A stretch of DNA of 64,000 nucleotides from Candidatus Nitrosotalea bavarica (GTDB lineage: Archaea > Thermoproteota > Nitrososphaeria > Nitrososphaerales > Nitrosopumilaceae). Positions 17,011 to 26,213 of this stretch are shown here, in pieces. The stretch is from assembly GCF_900167955.1 (NCBI RefSeq), contig NZ_FUYK01000008.1, positions 1 through 64,000 on the forward strand, read 5' to 3'. Both the position numbers and the translations under genes were made by a program. Every line of letters begins with the position of its first letter. The first letter of the stretch is position 1. The notes below the pieces were generated by a model, which saw only the letters and a program-made list of their open reading frames with translations, was not told the DNA's origin and ran no database searches.

Positions 17011-18794
17011 TTTCTATAGTAAAACTTTCCAGATTGTTTTTGCTCTCTGTCCAGTCGACTCTCCAATTTGTTTACTCTGGGTCTCATACTTGTTTCATCT
17101 CGTCTGTATGTCATTTCAAGAGATTTCAAGAATTCATTCATGCCCTCAACTTTAGGTTTTGGAGTTGTTGCATGACCCTCTCTTCCAGGAGTTCCATGAA
17201 ATATAACAATTGAATCAGAAATCAAATCCATTAGTTGAATGTCATGGTCAACTATTATTGCAGATTTTCCATATGATCTAACATATCTTTGAATAAGTTT
17301 TGCTACAGCTATTCTATCTTCAACATCCAAGAATGCAGAAGGTTCGTCAAGTGCATAAATGTCAACTTTTTGCAAAAGACATGCTCCGATTGCTACTTTT
17401 TGAAGTTCTCCACCTGATAAATTCTTGATAGATTTATTGTATAATTTTTTTATCTTCATTGGATTGACTATGATCTCCTCTTCTGGAGTTTCATCTATCG
17501 TTCCACCATGTGCTTTTTCAAGAAGTGTAATTACATCAACATCGTAATCATTTGTTAGATACTGCGGTTTGTACGCAATCTTTACTTTGCTTTCTATGTT
17601 TCCAGAATCAGGCTTTTCAACACCTGCAATCATCTTCATCATGGTTGTTTTTCCTAATGCATTTGCACCTACAATGCCTAGAACTTCGCTTTTCCTTACT
17701 CTGCCTGCTTCAATTGAAAGAGAAAAATTATTTGCAAATTTTTTCTCTAAATTTGGATATGTCATAATATTCTCAATCGTAACAAATTCCTCTATGGTGT
17801 TAACTGCATCAAATTTGAATGCGATATCTCTGAACCTGACATTTTCATTAGGAAGATACCCATCTAGGAATACATTGATTCCAACCTTGGTTGATAGCAT
17901 GCTTGCAACTATGCCATATGCTGCAGGCTCACCATAAAGAATCTCAATAAAATCACTAAGATAATCTAGCAATGTTAGATCATGTTCTACTACCATCACA
18001 CTCTTTCCAATTTTAGCAAGATCCTGAATCACTCTTGCAACTCCAATTCTCTGAAATACATCGTTGTAAGATGAAGGCTCGTCAAAGAAATAGAAGTCTG
18101 ACTCTCTTGACGCGGCAACTGCTACAGCTATTCTTTGTAATTCTCCTCCACTTAGATCTGCTAGTCTATTTTCTAAAGAATTTTGTAATCCAAGTTGTTG
18201 AATCAATTCTTTTGCTTTTCCACGTTCATCATATTTTTCAAAAAGTTCTTTTGCAGTACCATCAAATACTTTTGCCAAGTTGTAGACTTGCTGAGGTTTT
18301 ATAGATGCCTTTAATTCGTTATTTGCAATTTTCTCAAAATGCGGTTTAAGCTCAGTACCTTGAAAATGTTTTAAAATTTCACTCCATTCTGGAGGTGATG
18401 CAAAATTCCCCAAGTTTGGTCTTAGATTTCCAGATAATATACCTACAACTGTACTCTTACCTATACCGTTTCTTCCTAGCAGACCCATGACTTGACCTTT
18501 CTTCAAACTTGGAATTTTATAGAGTCTAAATGCATTCTGTCCATATTGATGAATCTTATCTGATTTTAATTCCTCTGCCAAGTTGACAATTGTTATTGCA
18601 TCAAATGGACAAACCTTGACACAAATTCCACATCCATTACAAATGTCCTCATCGATTTGAGCCTTGGCGATTTCTTCATTTAGAACTATACACTCTGATC
18701 CCATCTTATTTACTGGACAATATTTTATACACTCTAATCCACATTTTTTGGTCTGACAATTTTCTTTATCTAAGACTGCTACTCGATGGGTCAT
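17007..18794 (-). CDS. ABCE1/Rli1 ribosome-recycling ATPase
   Basis: ABCE1 splits ribosomes after termination and is essential in archaea and eukaryotes. The 595 residues start with an iron-sulfur domain whose ferredoxin motif is CNGCGICVKVCPF. Two ABC domains follow: Walker A GRNGIGKST, signature LSGGELQRIAVA and Walker B FFDEPSS in the first; GANALGKTT, LSGGELQKVAIG and ALDEPSAFLD in the second. All key residues are present. The Trm5-like gene follows with a 4-bp overlap. Confidence 0.97.
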   Translation of the reverse strand: MTHRVAVLDKENCQTKKCGLECIKYCPVNKMGSECIVLNEEIAKAQIDEDICNGCGICVKVCPFDAITIVNLAEELKSDKIHQYGQNAFRLYKIPSLKKGQVMGLLGRNGIGKSTVVGILSGNLRPNLGNFASPPEWSEILKHFQGTELKPHFEKIANNELKASIKPQQVYNLAKVFDGTAKELFEKYDERGKAKELIQQLGLQNSLENRLADLSGGELQRIAVAVAASRESDFYFFDEPSSYNDVFQRIGVARVIQDLAKIGKSVMVVEHDLTLLDYLSDFIEILYGEPAAYGIVASMLSTKVGINVFLDGYLPNENVRFRDIAFKFDAVNTIEEFVTIENIMTYPNLEKKFANNFSLSIEAGRVRKSEVLGIVGANALGKTTMMKMIAGVEKPDSGNIESKVKIAYKPQYLTNDYDVDVITLLEKAHGGTIDETPEEEIIVNPMKIKKLYNKSIKNLSGGELQKVAIGACLLQKVDIYALDEPSAFLDVEDRIAVAKLIQRYVRSYGKSAIIVDHDIQLMDLISDSIVIFHGTPGREGHATTPKPKVEGMNEFLKSLEMTYRRDETSMRPRVNKLESRLDREQKQSGKFYYRN

Positions 18795-18871
18795 GTATAA
18801 CCACGCCCTTTCTGAATTTATATCTCTATCAAGTAAGATTAATACATAACATTAGAAACTAAAGAAAATAA

Positions 18872-18985
18872 GCCGGCCACAGCGTTGGGGTCCGACCCGG
18901 TCCCATTCCGAACCCGGAAGTCAAACCCAATGTCGCTACTGTGCTACTAAGGTGCGAGAGCCCTTGGGAAGCAGTAGTGCTGGCG
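18872..18985 (+). rRNA. 5S ribosomal RNA
   Basis: The ends GCCGGCCAC and GTGCTGGC form helix I. Conserved 5S elements are visible: GGGGTCCGACCCGGTCCCATTC, the loop segment CCGAACCCGGAAGTCAA (only partly quoted), and GGTGCGAGAGCCC near the 3' end. The gene stands alone, with no 16S or 23S rRNA in the window, which matches the unlinked 5S genes of Thaumarchaeota. Ends are accurate to within two or three bases. Confidence 0.95.
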
Positions 18986-18991
18986 CCTTTT

Positions 18992-19249
18992 CTATTCTAG
19001 TGCTACAGAATTAGGAGTGGCATACCACATCGTTTCTATTGGTGTGTCTTTATCAAAGCCCTTTTTTTCCGAATCATCTGGAAAGTCATTGATATATTCC
19101 AGGAGAAGTTCTCTGACAATTCTATCTACCTCTACAATTGATGGTGTATCTGTGAATAGTGATGGTATCTCACTACATGATATGACATAGCCGTTTGCGT
19201 TAGGTGTTATGGTAAAGGTGATTTTGTGTATTTTTTGGTTATTTTGCAT
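18992..19249 (-). CDS. HicB-like small protein
   Basis: The protein has 85 residues from the ATG at 19249. A longer frame reaching 19345 would overlap the divergent zinc-finger gene, so the shorter start is preferred. The segment ANGYVISCSEIPSLFTDTPS, followed by a helix VEVDRIVRELLLEYI, has the HicB partial RNase H-like fold pattern (a GYxxxxxExP strand, then a helix). No HicA-type toxin is adjacent. A role as an orphan HicB-like regulator or binding protein is possible. It ends a few bases from the 5S rRNA. Confidence 0.65.
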   Translation of the reverse strand: MQNNQKIHKITFTITPNANGYVISCSEIPSLFTDTPSIVEVDRIVRELLLEYINDFPDDSEKKGFDKDTPIETMWYATPNSVALE

Positions 19250-19301
19250 TATATTGTATTGTTTACAAAACCTAAAAAGATCGCGGTCATTTAGTAGTAT
19301 A

Positions 19302-19430
19302 ATGAGCAATTGTTCTATATGTGGAGAAAAATTCTCTGATGACATTAGATTCCTAAATCATATGATGGATAAGCATGGATTTAGAAATCCAAATACTGGA
19401 ACTCCTGACAGGAACAGTAGAGGATACTAA
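19302..19430 (+). CDS. Single C2H2 zinc-finger microprotein
   Basis: The 42-residue protein starts at the ATG at 19302. It is almost entirely one zinc finger: CSICGEKFSDDIRFLNHMMD then KHGF, that is C-x2-C-x12-H-x4-H, with the conserved Phe and Leu in place. The tail is polar and ends in Gly-Tyr. It is divergent from the HicB-like gene with 52 bp between the two start codons. DNA or RNA binding, or protein contacts, are possible. Confidence 0.8.
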   Translation: MSNCSICGEKFSDDIRFLNHMMDKHGFRNPNTGTPDRNSRGY

Positions 19431-19432
19431 TT

Positions 19433-19822
19433 CTAAGACTTGAGAGGTATTTTTTCACTATTGGAAAGTAAACTCTTTGTTCTTGTAAAAAATGCTCTAG
19501 AAGTTTTACAATCTTGACTACAACTGGAAGATGGCGTGTACTCTAGTTTTCTTCTTGACTTGCTCATCAGAATGCTTTGAAGGAGAGGTAAAATTGCTGC
19601 TCTTCCACCATAGGCAGTTTTCTTTGTTATGAACCAGAACATCATAGTTGAATCATAATTTTGTTTAAAAATCTCTGATTTTATTTTCATACCTATATCG
19701 GAATAATGACCTACGATCAAGATCTTGTCTTTAGCAAAGGTATGAACAATACTAGCAAATTTTGAACAAAGATAACATTTATCATCATAAATCACAAGGG
19801 GAACAAGTTCTCTAATGCTCAT
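19433..19822 (-). CDS. DCC-family thiol-disulfide oxidoreductase-like protein (DUF393)
   Basis: I chose the ATG at 19822, giving 129 residues; an upstream ATG at 19897 would add 25 poorly matched residues. The segment LVIYDDKCYLCSKFASIV matches the DCC family pattern (hydrophobic strand, Y-D-x-x-C-x-x-C). The family is predicted to have a thioredoxin-like fold. Two further cysteines are close together near residue 100 (SSCSQDC). The stop is 3 nt from the end of the convergent zinc-finger gene. Redox function is inferred from the motif. Confidence 0.7.
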   Translation of the reverse strand: MSIRELVPLVIYDDKCYLCSKFASIVHTFAKDKILIVGHYSDIGMKIKSEIFKQNYDSTMMFWFITKKTAYGGRAAILPLLQSILMSKSRRKLEYTPSSSCSQDCKTSRAFFTRTKSLLSNSEKIPLKS

Positions 19823-19939
19823 GTTTATCGTAAGTTGTTTTTGGATTAATGTTTTGTGAAATAACTTTTTATTTGATACAAATACGGTAAAAATCATGAA
19901 TTTGGATTCTAGTAATTATTCTGAAATTCAAATTATGGA

Positions 19940-21613
19940 ATGGGCATGGCCATAAATTACTATCATATTTTCAAGAGAGTAAAAGAAGCAAGAAAACTTG
20001 TAATCAAGGGAATTACTATTGCAGGGTCTGGTCATCCCGGTGGTTCATTCTCAATGGCTGAAATTATGGGGTGCATGTATTTTAAATTCCTAAAATATGA
20101 TCCAAAGAACCCTCTCTGGGCAGATAGGGATAGACTTGTTTTATCAAAAGGACACGCTTCCCCTGGACTATTCTCAAATCTTGCAGTAGCTGGATTTTTT
20201 GACAAATCTGAAATGGAGACTTTGCGAAAGTTTGGAAGTAGATTGCAAGGTCATCCTGATTTCAAATGTCCAGGAGTTGAATTCTGTGGTGGGTCACTTG
20301 GATTAGGCTTATCATTTTCAACTGGAATGGCACTTGCAGCAAGAATTGATGGGAAAAATCATCATATTTACACAATAATAGGAGATGGTGAATCTGATGA
20401 AGGACAAGTCTGGGAAGCTGCTATGACCGGCTCTAAATATAGAGTTGATAATCTCACTGTTTTCTTGGACAGAAATTTCATTCAACAAGATGACTATACT
20501 GAAAAAATAATGCCTCTGGATGAGGAGCTTGTAGGTGATGATATTTCTGAGATGTGGAAAAATGCGGCAAGGTGGAAAGTGGGAGATAAGTGGAGATCTT
20601 TTGGATGGAATGTTTTAGAAATTGATGGTCATCGTATAGAACAAATCGTCAAGGCAGTAAACTCTGCACTTCAAACAAAGGGAACTCCATCTATTATTGT
20701 AGCTCGTACCATCAAAGGTAAATCAGTAGAACACATGGAAGATAATCCGAAATGGCACGGTGTTGCACCAAATCCTCAGATATCTCCAATAATTGATCTA
20801 GAATTAGATTGTCAATCTCTGATATCTCCATCTATAATCGCTGGAGATATGGCAAACTTGGAAAATGAGGTTAAGAGAGCTGCACATGCAAGAGCAGATT
20901 TTATTCATCTTGATGTGATGGACGGAATGTTTGTTGAGACTAAAACATTTGATCATGAAAAGATAAAACAACTAAGACAGATTACACCAATTCCTTTTGA
21001 TACTCATCTTATGATTAATGAACCAGTAAAACATGTCAAGAATTATGTTGATGCTGGCTGTGATATAATTACAGTACATGCCGAAGTCTGTGATGAATCA
21101 AGTTTTGGGGAGATTCATGATATTCTTCGTTCAAACCAAGTAAGTGTTGGTCTTGCAATTAATCCTAGTACTGAATTGCCTACATGGTCTGAGAAATTTA
21201 TTTCAGATTTGGATCAACTAATAATAATGTCCGTAATTCCTGGCAAATCAGGTCAAAAATACATCGAATCTACACACGAAAAGACTCAACGAATAGCCAA
21301 ATTCTTATCTGAAAGAAAATTTGAGGGTCTAATCGAAGCTGATGGTGGTGTAGATTTGTCTAACGTAGAATCCGTTTTCTTGGACGGTGCCAGAGTGTTT
21401 GTAGGCGGTAGTGCCATAATAGGACAAAAAGATGTTAGGACAACAATCCTTGAATTTAGAAAGAAGATCGTACATGCAAGAAGAAATCTACTGATTAACA
21501 AAGCTCACAACCTTGGTGGAGTTGATCTTGTGAAAAAATGGATTGATCTACATGAAGTAGGAAAGAAAAAGACCGAACTCTTACAGATTGCCCAGAAGGC
21601 AGGTTTTGTATGA
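19940..21613 (+). CDS. Fused transketolase N-terminal subunit and ribulose-phosphate 3-epimerase
   Basis: A single uninterrupted frame of 557 residues joins two enzymes of the non-oxidative pentose phosphate pathway. Residues 1 to about 275 are the thiamine-binding half of transketolase, with SGHPGGSFS, SKGHASPGLF and the GDGESDEGQVWEAA motif. Residues about 288-505 are ribulose-phosphate 3-epimerase: SPSIIAGDMANL, FIHLDVMDGMFV, DTHLMI, SVIPGKSGQKYI and EADGGVDLSNV retain the catalytic aspartates. A basic helical tail of about 50 residues follows. The stop overlaps the transketolase C-terminal gene by 4 bp. Transketolase can also start at the second ATG at 19946. Confidence 0.95.
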   Translation: MGMAINYYHIFKRVKEARKLVIKGITIAGSGHPGGSFSMAEIMGCMYFKFLKYDPKNPLWADRDRLVLSKGHASPGLFSNLAVAGFFDKSEMETLRKFGSRLQGHPDFKCPGVEFCGGSLGLGLSFSTGMALAARIDGKNHHIYTIIGDGESDEGQVWEAAMTGSKYRVDNLTVFLDRNFIQQDDYTEKIMPLDEELVGDDISEMWKNAARWKVGDKWRSFGWNVLEIDGHRIEQIVKAVNSALQTKGTPSIIVARTIKGKSVEHMEDNPKWHGVAPNPQISPIIDLELDCQSLISPSIIAGDMANLENEVKRAAHARADFIHLDVMDGMFVETKTFDHEKIKQLRQITPIPFDTHLMINEPVKHVKNYVDAGCDIITVHAEVCDESSFGEIHDILRSNQVSVGLAINPSTELPTWSEKFISDLDQLIIMSVIPGKSGQKYIESTHEKTQRIAKFLSERKFEGLIEADGGVDLSNVESVFLDGARVFVGGSAIIGQKDVRTTILEFRKKIVHARRNLLINKAHNLGGVDLVKKWIDLHEVGKKKTELLQIAQKAGFV

Positions 21614-22578
21614 CAGAGTTTGCTGATATGAGAACAGTTTATGGAGATACTTTAATCAAGTTAGGTGAGAAAAATTCTGATATTGTAGTAGTTGGTGCTG
21701 ATACTACAGATTCATTAAAGACAAAGCCCTTTGGAAAAAAGTTTCCAAATAGATTCTTCAATGTTGGTATTGCTGAAGCCAACCTGATCACTATTGCAGC
21801 AGGTCTTGCAAACGAGGGAAAAATTCCATTTGCAAGCACATATGCCGCATTTCTTCCTGGTAGGTGTGTTGATCAAATACGTAATGCAATAGCATATCCT
21901 TCGAGAAATGGTAAAAATGGGTTGAATGTAAAAATGGTTGTATCTCATGGTGGTCTTAGTGTAGGCCCTGATGGAGGCTCACATCAACAGATTGAGGATA
22001 TTGCAATAATGAGAGTCATTCCAAATGTCAAAGTCTTTATTCCATCTGATACTGTAACGGTGGAAAAATTAACTCAAATCTTTGCACAGGTTTATGGTCC
22101 ATGTTACATGCGATTGGCAAGATCAAAGACACCAGTAATCCATTCAAAAGAACAAGACTTTCAAATCGGTAAAGGTATTGTATTACGCGATGGTTCAGAT
22201 TGTACAATTGTTGCATGTGGCATAACTGTTAGTATTGCTCTTGAGGCAGCTGATGCTTTGAAGCAAGAAGGAATAGCATGTAGAGTAATTGACATGTTCT
22301 CAATCAAACCTATAGATTCTGAACTTTTGGAAAAAGCTGCTCGTGAAACAGGTGGAATAGTTACTTGTGAAGAACATAATGTAATGGCAGGATTTGGTTC
22401 TGCAGTTGCTGAGACAGTTTCTGAGATATATCCTGTTCCTGTAAAACGTATAGGCGTACAAGACAAATTTGGTGAATCTGCAAGAGATGCTGAGATTCAT
22501 CTCTTGCTTGAAAAACACGGTATCACATCAATTCATATATCTAATGCCGTCAAGTCTATTCGGAGTCAAATCCGATGA
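21610..22578 (+). CDS. Transketolase C-terminal subunit
   Basis: This is the pyrimidine-binding and C-terminal half of a split transketolase, 322 residues long, which completes the enzyme encoded upstream. Visible family features are ADTTDSLKTKPFGKKFPNRF, the catalytic region NVGIAEANLITIAAGLA with the conserved Glu of thiamine activation, SHGGLSVGPDGGSHQ, and the C-terminal TCEEHNVMAGFGSAVAE. It overlaps both neighbours by 4 bp, so the operon is translationally coupled. Confidence 0.95.
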   Translation: MTEFADMRTVYGDTLIKLGEKNSDIVVVGADTTDSLKTKPFGKKFPNRFFNVGIAEANLITIAAGLANEGKIPFASTYAAFLPGRCVDQIRNAIAYPSRNGKNGLNVKMVVSHGGLSVGPDGGSHQQIEDIAIMRVIPNVKVFIPSDTVTVEKLTQIFAQVYGPCYMRLARSKTPVIHSKEQDFQIGKGIVLRDGSDCTIVACGITVSIALEAADALKQEGIACRVIDMFSIKPIDSELLEKAARETGGIVTCEEHNVMAGFGSAVAETVSEIYPVPVKRIGVQDKFGESARDAEIHLLLEKHGITSIHISNAVKSIRSQIR

Positions 22579-23240
22579 AGATATTTCTTGATACTGCAAA
22601 TATTTCTGCAATAAAGATGTATAATGACATGGGTCTTGTTGATGGAATTACTACAAACCCATCTCTTATGGCAAAGGAAGGTGGCGATCCTCAAAAAGTC
22701 ATGGAGGAAATTGTTCGAATTATCAAAGGTGATGTGAGCTTGGAAGTATTGAGTATGGAGACTAGTGGAATGTTGGAAGAAGGTCGAAGGCTAAGAAAAT
22801 ATGGCAACAATGTGGTTGTAAAATGTCCTATGACACCTGAAGGTCTCAAAGCTTGTAAGATCTTGACATCAGAGGGCATTCCAGTAAATGTTACACTTTG
22901 TTTTTCAGTAAATCAAGCAATATTAGCAGCTAAAGCCGGTGCAAAATATGTTAGTCCATTTATTGGAAGACTAGATGACAATGGGCAAGATGGAATGAAT
23001 CTCATTAAAGAAATGCGCCAAGTATTTCAAAATTATAAATTTAGTACACAAATTCTTGTGGCAAGTGTTAGACATCCTATGCATGTAGTAGAAGCTGCAA
23101 AAATTGGAGCAGATGTAGTTACTTTACCACCTGATGTATTGGGTAAAATGCTAAAACATCCATTAACGGATGTAGGTCTGAAAAACTTTCTTTTAGATTG
23201 GGAAAAACTCAAAAAAGATAATCCAAACATCAATCTCTAA
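22575..23240 (+). CDS. Transaldolase, small fructose-6-phosphate aldolase-like form
   Basis: The 221-residue protein belongs to the small TalC/MipB class of transaldolases. Visible motifs are IFLDTANI at the N terminus, LVDGITTNPSLMAKEG, the catalytic lysine in VVKCPMTPEGLKA, NVTLCFSVNQA and YVSPFIGRLDD. It swaps C3 units between sugar phosphates, or acts as a fructose-6-phosphate aldolase. It is the last of three overlapping genes, so one transcript covers transketolase, epimerase and transaldolase. Confidence 0.93.
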   Translation: MKIFLDTANISAIKMYNDMGLVDGITTNPSLMAKEGGDPQKVMEEIVRIIKGDVSLEVLSMETSGMLEEGRRLRKYGNNVVVKCPMTPEGLKACKILTSEGIPVNVTLCFSVNQAILAAKAGAKYVSPFIGRLDDNGQDGMNLIKEMRQVFQNYKFSTQILVASVRHPMHVVEAAKIGADVVTLPPDVLGKMLKHPLTDVGLKNFLLDWEKLKKDNPNINL

Positions 23241-23259
23241 ATTTTTCTCTAAAATTTTG

Positions 23260-23715
23260 TTAGTGTTTTCCTATCCACTGATATCTGTATTCTTCATCAA
23301 ATAGTTCTGATTTTATGTCATTTTTAGACTGTCTAGATTTTATCTTAGCCTCAAAAAAACCTAGACTACCTTTGTATGGAATTGGAACTCGAAGAGCCTG
23401 CGGTTTTCTAAGCAGAAACCCGAATTTGTGACGGAAAATATCTTCGTTGAAAAGGTGTTTGCCATGATCTTTTTTGAGTTCTTCCAAGGAATTGTATGAT
23501 TTTACATCATAAACCTCAACTTTTCCAATAATTACTCCTGTTCTTAGATTGGATTTTTCTATGCCTAATCTATCACATACATCATTTTTGATTTTGATTG
23601 GTGCATGAATTAGACACTCTCCTCGAAACTTTGTATTCCATGTTCTTAGTTCAATAGTTTTTTTACCATTTATTATAAAGTCAGCATAAGGTTGAGATAC
23701 TGAGAGGCATTTCAT
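23260..23715 (-). CDS. ASCH (PUA-like) domain protein
   Basis: The protein has 151 residues and is a single ASCH domain. The N terminus MKCLSVSQPYADFIINGKKT, followed by IELRTWN and ECLIHAPIKI, is the ASCH signature with the RNA-facing pocket typical of PUA-like folds. ASCH domains bind RNA or modified nucleobases, and some hydrolyse acetylated cytidine. It is the last gene of a three-gene operon with MoxR and VWA genes, 3 nt downstream of the VWA stop, which is an unusual association. Confidence 0.85.
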   Translation of the reverse strand: MKCLSVSQPYADFIINGKKTIELRTWNTKFRGECLIHAPIKIKNDVCDRLGIEKSNLRTGVIIGKVEVYDVKSYNSLEELKKDHGKHLFNEDIFRHKFGFLLRKPQALRVPIPYKGSLGFFEAKIKSRQSKNDIKSELFDEEYRYQWIGKH

Positions 23716-23718
23716 TTC

Positions 23719-25284
23719 TCAGCTAGTTCCCAAAACATTCAAAACTCTTTTTGGAATATCACTTAACCTGCTAACAGCAAGAGTTCTCTCATAACCTAAT
23801 CTTCTAAGATTATTTGCAATTAATATGGCATCTTCTGTATCAGGTCCAAAGCCTATGGCGACCATCTTTATACCAATAGATTTGAAATCTCTCATTAAAT
23901 AACGAACTGCATCAGGATCTGAGGGTTCTCCATCTGTTAATGTTAAAAATATGTCTGGTTTTTTTGAACGAAGAGATGGCAATAACATGTTGTAAACTTC
24001 AGCCAGTGGTGTACTTCCATTTGCTTTTATTTGTGCAAGTCTTTTGGCAGAAATATTATTCCATTTTAAATTCTCTGGTTTTATTAGCCAACATATGACA
24101 TGTTTTTGTTCTGTGTTAAACGCATAGACAGAAAATTTTACTTTTAAATATTCTAAAACTTCACAAAGAGCAAGTGTAGCTTTCTTGTATTGTATCTCCT
24201 GACTTGCTATGCTTGAAGAGTGATCTAAAAGTATGATGATCCTAGTCTTGATTGCAATTTTTCTATCTGAAATAAATGGTTTATGGCCGTCAATGTGTGA
24301 TTCTTCGTCAAACTCATCTCCTGAAAACACATGTTCTTCCTTCCATCCTGATTTCCATTCTTTGAATTTTGCTTTTAGGTGATTTATTAGATCTATGTCA
24401 ATAATCTTTGTTTCATCCACGTTTGTTGCAGTGGGAATGTTGATTCCAATTGTTTCACTACTCAAACCTTTATTCTCTGTTCTTTTTGCTTCTTCAAGCA
24501 AAACTTTGAATTCTTCAAAAACCTCTTTGCCTTCAGAAATTTTCTGGGGATCTAATTCTCCAAAATCGTCTTCACGATATTTTGCAATCTTGTTTAGAGT
24601 CTTTACAAATTCCTCTTCTGAAAGTGCCATACCTGAACTGATTTTAGGAATTGATATTGGGATAGTTAAAAGCGGGTCAATCTCTAAGATCTTGATTATT
24701 TCAGGTACTCTTTTTTCAAGCCAATCTGTACCGTATTTTTTTTCAATTGCCTCTTTTACTATCTCTGAGGCAAGATTGATTGCCTTTTTGACCTTCTCAA
24801 ATGCACTAGGCTGCAGTTCTCCCTTGATATCGCCTAGAAGAAAATACTGGGCAAAACCTTCCACTATTCGGGTATTTCCATATAACGTGTTTAATAATGG
24901 TCTGTATAGCCAAGCAACTCCATATCTGAAAATGATCTCATCGTCCATTCCTTGCCAAACAGTTCTTGCAATGGTCTCGATTCTTCTTGTTTCAAGAGTA
25001 TTGAGGATAAATCCAAAAGCGTGATCATTACTAAGAATTTTACTTGAATATCTGATTCTCATTGCTTCATACCACAAGGCAGTTCTGAATTGTCTATATT
25101 TTTGAAAGTCAGTTCCTTGATATTTTTCTAATGGAAACATTATGACTTTATTTTCTTTTAGTTTAGTTTGTACTTCTTTTTGATCCGATATACTAACTAT
25201 AATGGATTCTTTTCCAGACCATCTTCTAACAAGAAATGTAGCTATCTCAATTAATGTGTCATTTCTAAGATGTAATGATTGCAT
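23719..25284 (-). CDS. VWA-domain protein, CoxE/CobT-like partner of MoxR
   Basis: The 521 residues end in a von Willebrand A domain. The metal-ion-dependent adhesion site is present as IILLDHSSSIAS (D-x-S-x-S), with LTLTDGEPSDPD further on. The N-terminal 330 residues are helical with a charged middle region and have no recognised domain. MoxR-VWA pairs act as chaperones that insert metals or activate metalloenzymes, as in NorQ/NorD and CobS/CobT. It overlaps the MoxR stop by one base. The client is unknown. Confidence 0.85.
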   Translation of the reverse strand: MQSLHLRNDTLIEIATFLVRRWSGKESIIVSISDQKEVQTKLKENKVIMFPLEKYQGTDFQKYRQFRTALWYEAMRIRYSSKILSNDHAFGFILNTLETRRIETIARTVWQGMDDEIIFRYGVAWLYRPLLNTLYGNTRIVEGFAQYFLLGDIKGELQPSAFEKVKKAINLASEIVKEAIEKKYGTDWLEKRVPEIIKILEIDPLLTIPISIPKISSGMALSEEEFVKTLNKIAKYREDDFGELDPQKISEGKEVFEEFKVLLEEAKRTENKGLSSETIGINIPTATNVDETKIIDIDLINHLKAKFKEWKSGWKEEHVFSGDEFDEESHIDGHKPFISDRKIAIKTRIIILLDHSSSIASQEIQYKKATLALCEVLEYLKVKFSVYAFNTEQKHVICWLIKPENLKWNNISAKRLAQIKANGSTPLAEVYNMLLPSLRSKKPDIFLTLTDGEPSDPDAVRYLMRDFKSIGIKMVAIGFGPDTEDAILIANNLRRLGYERTLAVSRLSDIPKRVLNVLGTS

Positions 25285-26078
25285 TAACTACCAAACATCG
25301 ATGTTATGATGTCATTTACTTTTTGGAATTCTACGCTACCCCATTGCAAGTATATATTGGCAAATACTACCTCTGCTGCCTGCCTTGTTTTCATACCTGA
25401 ATCAAGAATCTTTGCAAATGCTATTGTTTCACGCAAGCTTGGAGAATAGTACAACTCTTCAACTGCAGCTGCCTGTCGTAAAATATTTGCCAATTTTATT
25501 CCTTGTAAGATCTCTTTTTCGTGAGATGATGAATATTGCTTGACTATCTGAAATTCAATATCCTCTGGTGGATAGTCTAGTCGAAGTCTTATGGGAAATC
25601 TACTTAGTAATTGCGGTGGAAGCTCTTTTGTACCAACATGTGATAACGGATTAATTGTAGCAACAACAAACCATCCTTTAGTAGCTTTTATCAATTCACC
25701 ACCTGATTCTTTTAGAACAATCTGTCTTCTGTCATCAAGTGCTTCATCAAGGCGAAGAAGTACGTCTGCTTCTGCAGAATTTATCTCATCAAGATAAAGC
25801 ATATCTCCCTCTTTCATGGATTTGACTAGAATTCCTTGTTCAAATCCGATTGCGCCGTTTTCCATTGTTTTTGCTCCTACCAGATGACTCTCACGTGTTC
25901 TTAAACTAAAATTGATTGACTCAAGCTTTATTCCTTTTCTTGCGGCAAATTCTCTTACTAGTGTAGTCTTACCTGTGCCCTTGGGACCTATTATAAGAAC
26001 AAAAAGATCAGCGGTAAATGCCTTGTCTAGAACTTCAAATGAATTATTCCAATCAATATACAATGATTCTGTAAGCAT
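25284..26078 (-). CDS. MoxR-family AAA ATPase
   Basis: This is a 264-residue AAA+ ATPase. Walker A is GPKGTGKTTL at about residues 31-40, Walker B is MLYLDEINSAEADVLLRLDEAL, the sensor 1 region is FVVATINPLSHVGTKELPPQL, and LLSRFPIRLRLDYP contains the arginine finger. The short C-terminal helical lid fits the MoxR/NorQ group. It heads the operon MoxR, VWA, ASCH. It probably remodels a metalloenzyme; copper enzymes such as AMO or the nitrite reductase are attractive but unsupported clients. Confidence 0.92.
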   Translation of the reverse strand: MLTESLYIDWNNSFEVLDKAFTADLFVLIIGPKGTGKTTLVREFAARKGIKLESINFSLRTRESHLVGAKTMENGAIGFEQGILVKSMKEGDMLYLDEINSAEADVLLRLDEALDDRRQIVLKESGGELIKATKGWFVVATINPLSHVGTKELPPQLLSRFPIRLRLDYPPEDIEFQIVKQYSSSHEKEILQGIKLANILRQAAAVEELYYSPSLRETIAFAKILDSGMKTRQAAEVVFANIYLQWGSVEFQKVNDIITSMFGS

Positions 26079-26213
26079 GTTTGAACAAAGTTCTTTCCTT
26101 AATTTAAAAATGTCTCATTGTTTAGCACTAGGTTAGGAGAATTAATCTTCAGAGAATATGAAAAGCGGTTCTGTTCCAATTAATATTCCTTGATCTGAAT
26201 GTTTTTGAATTTT

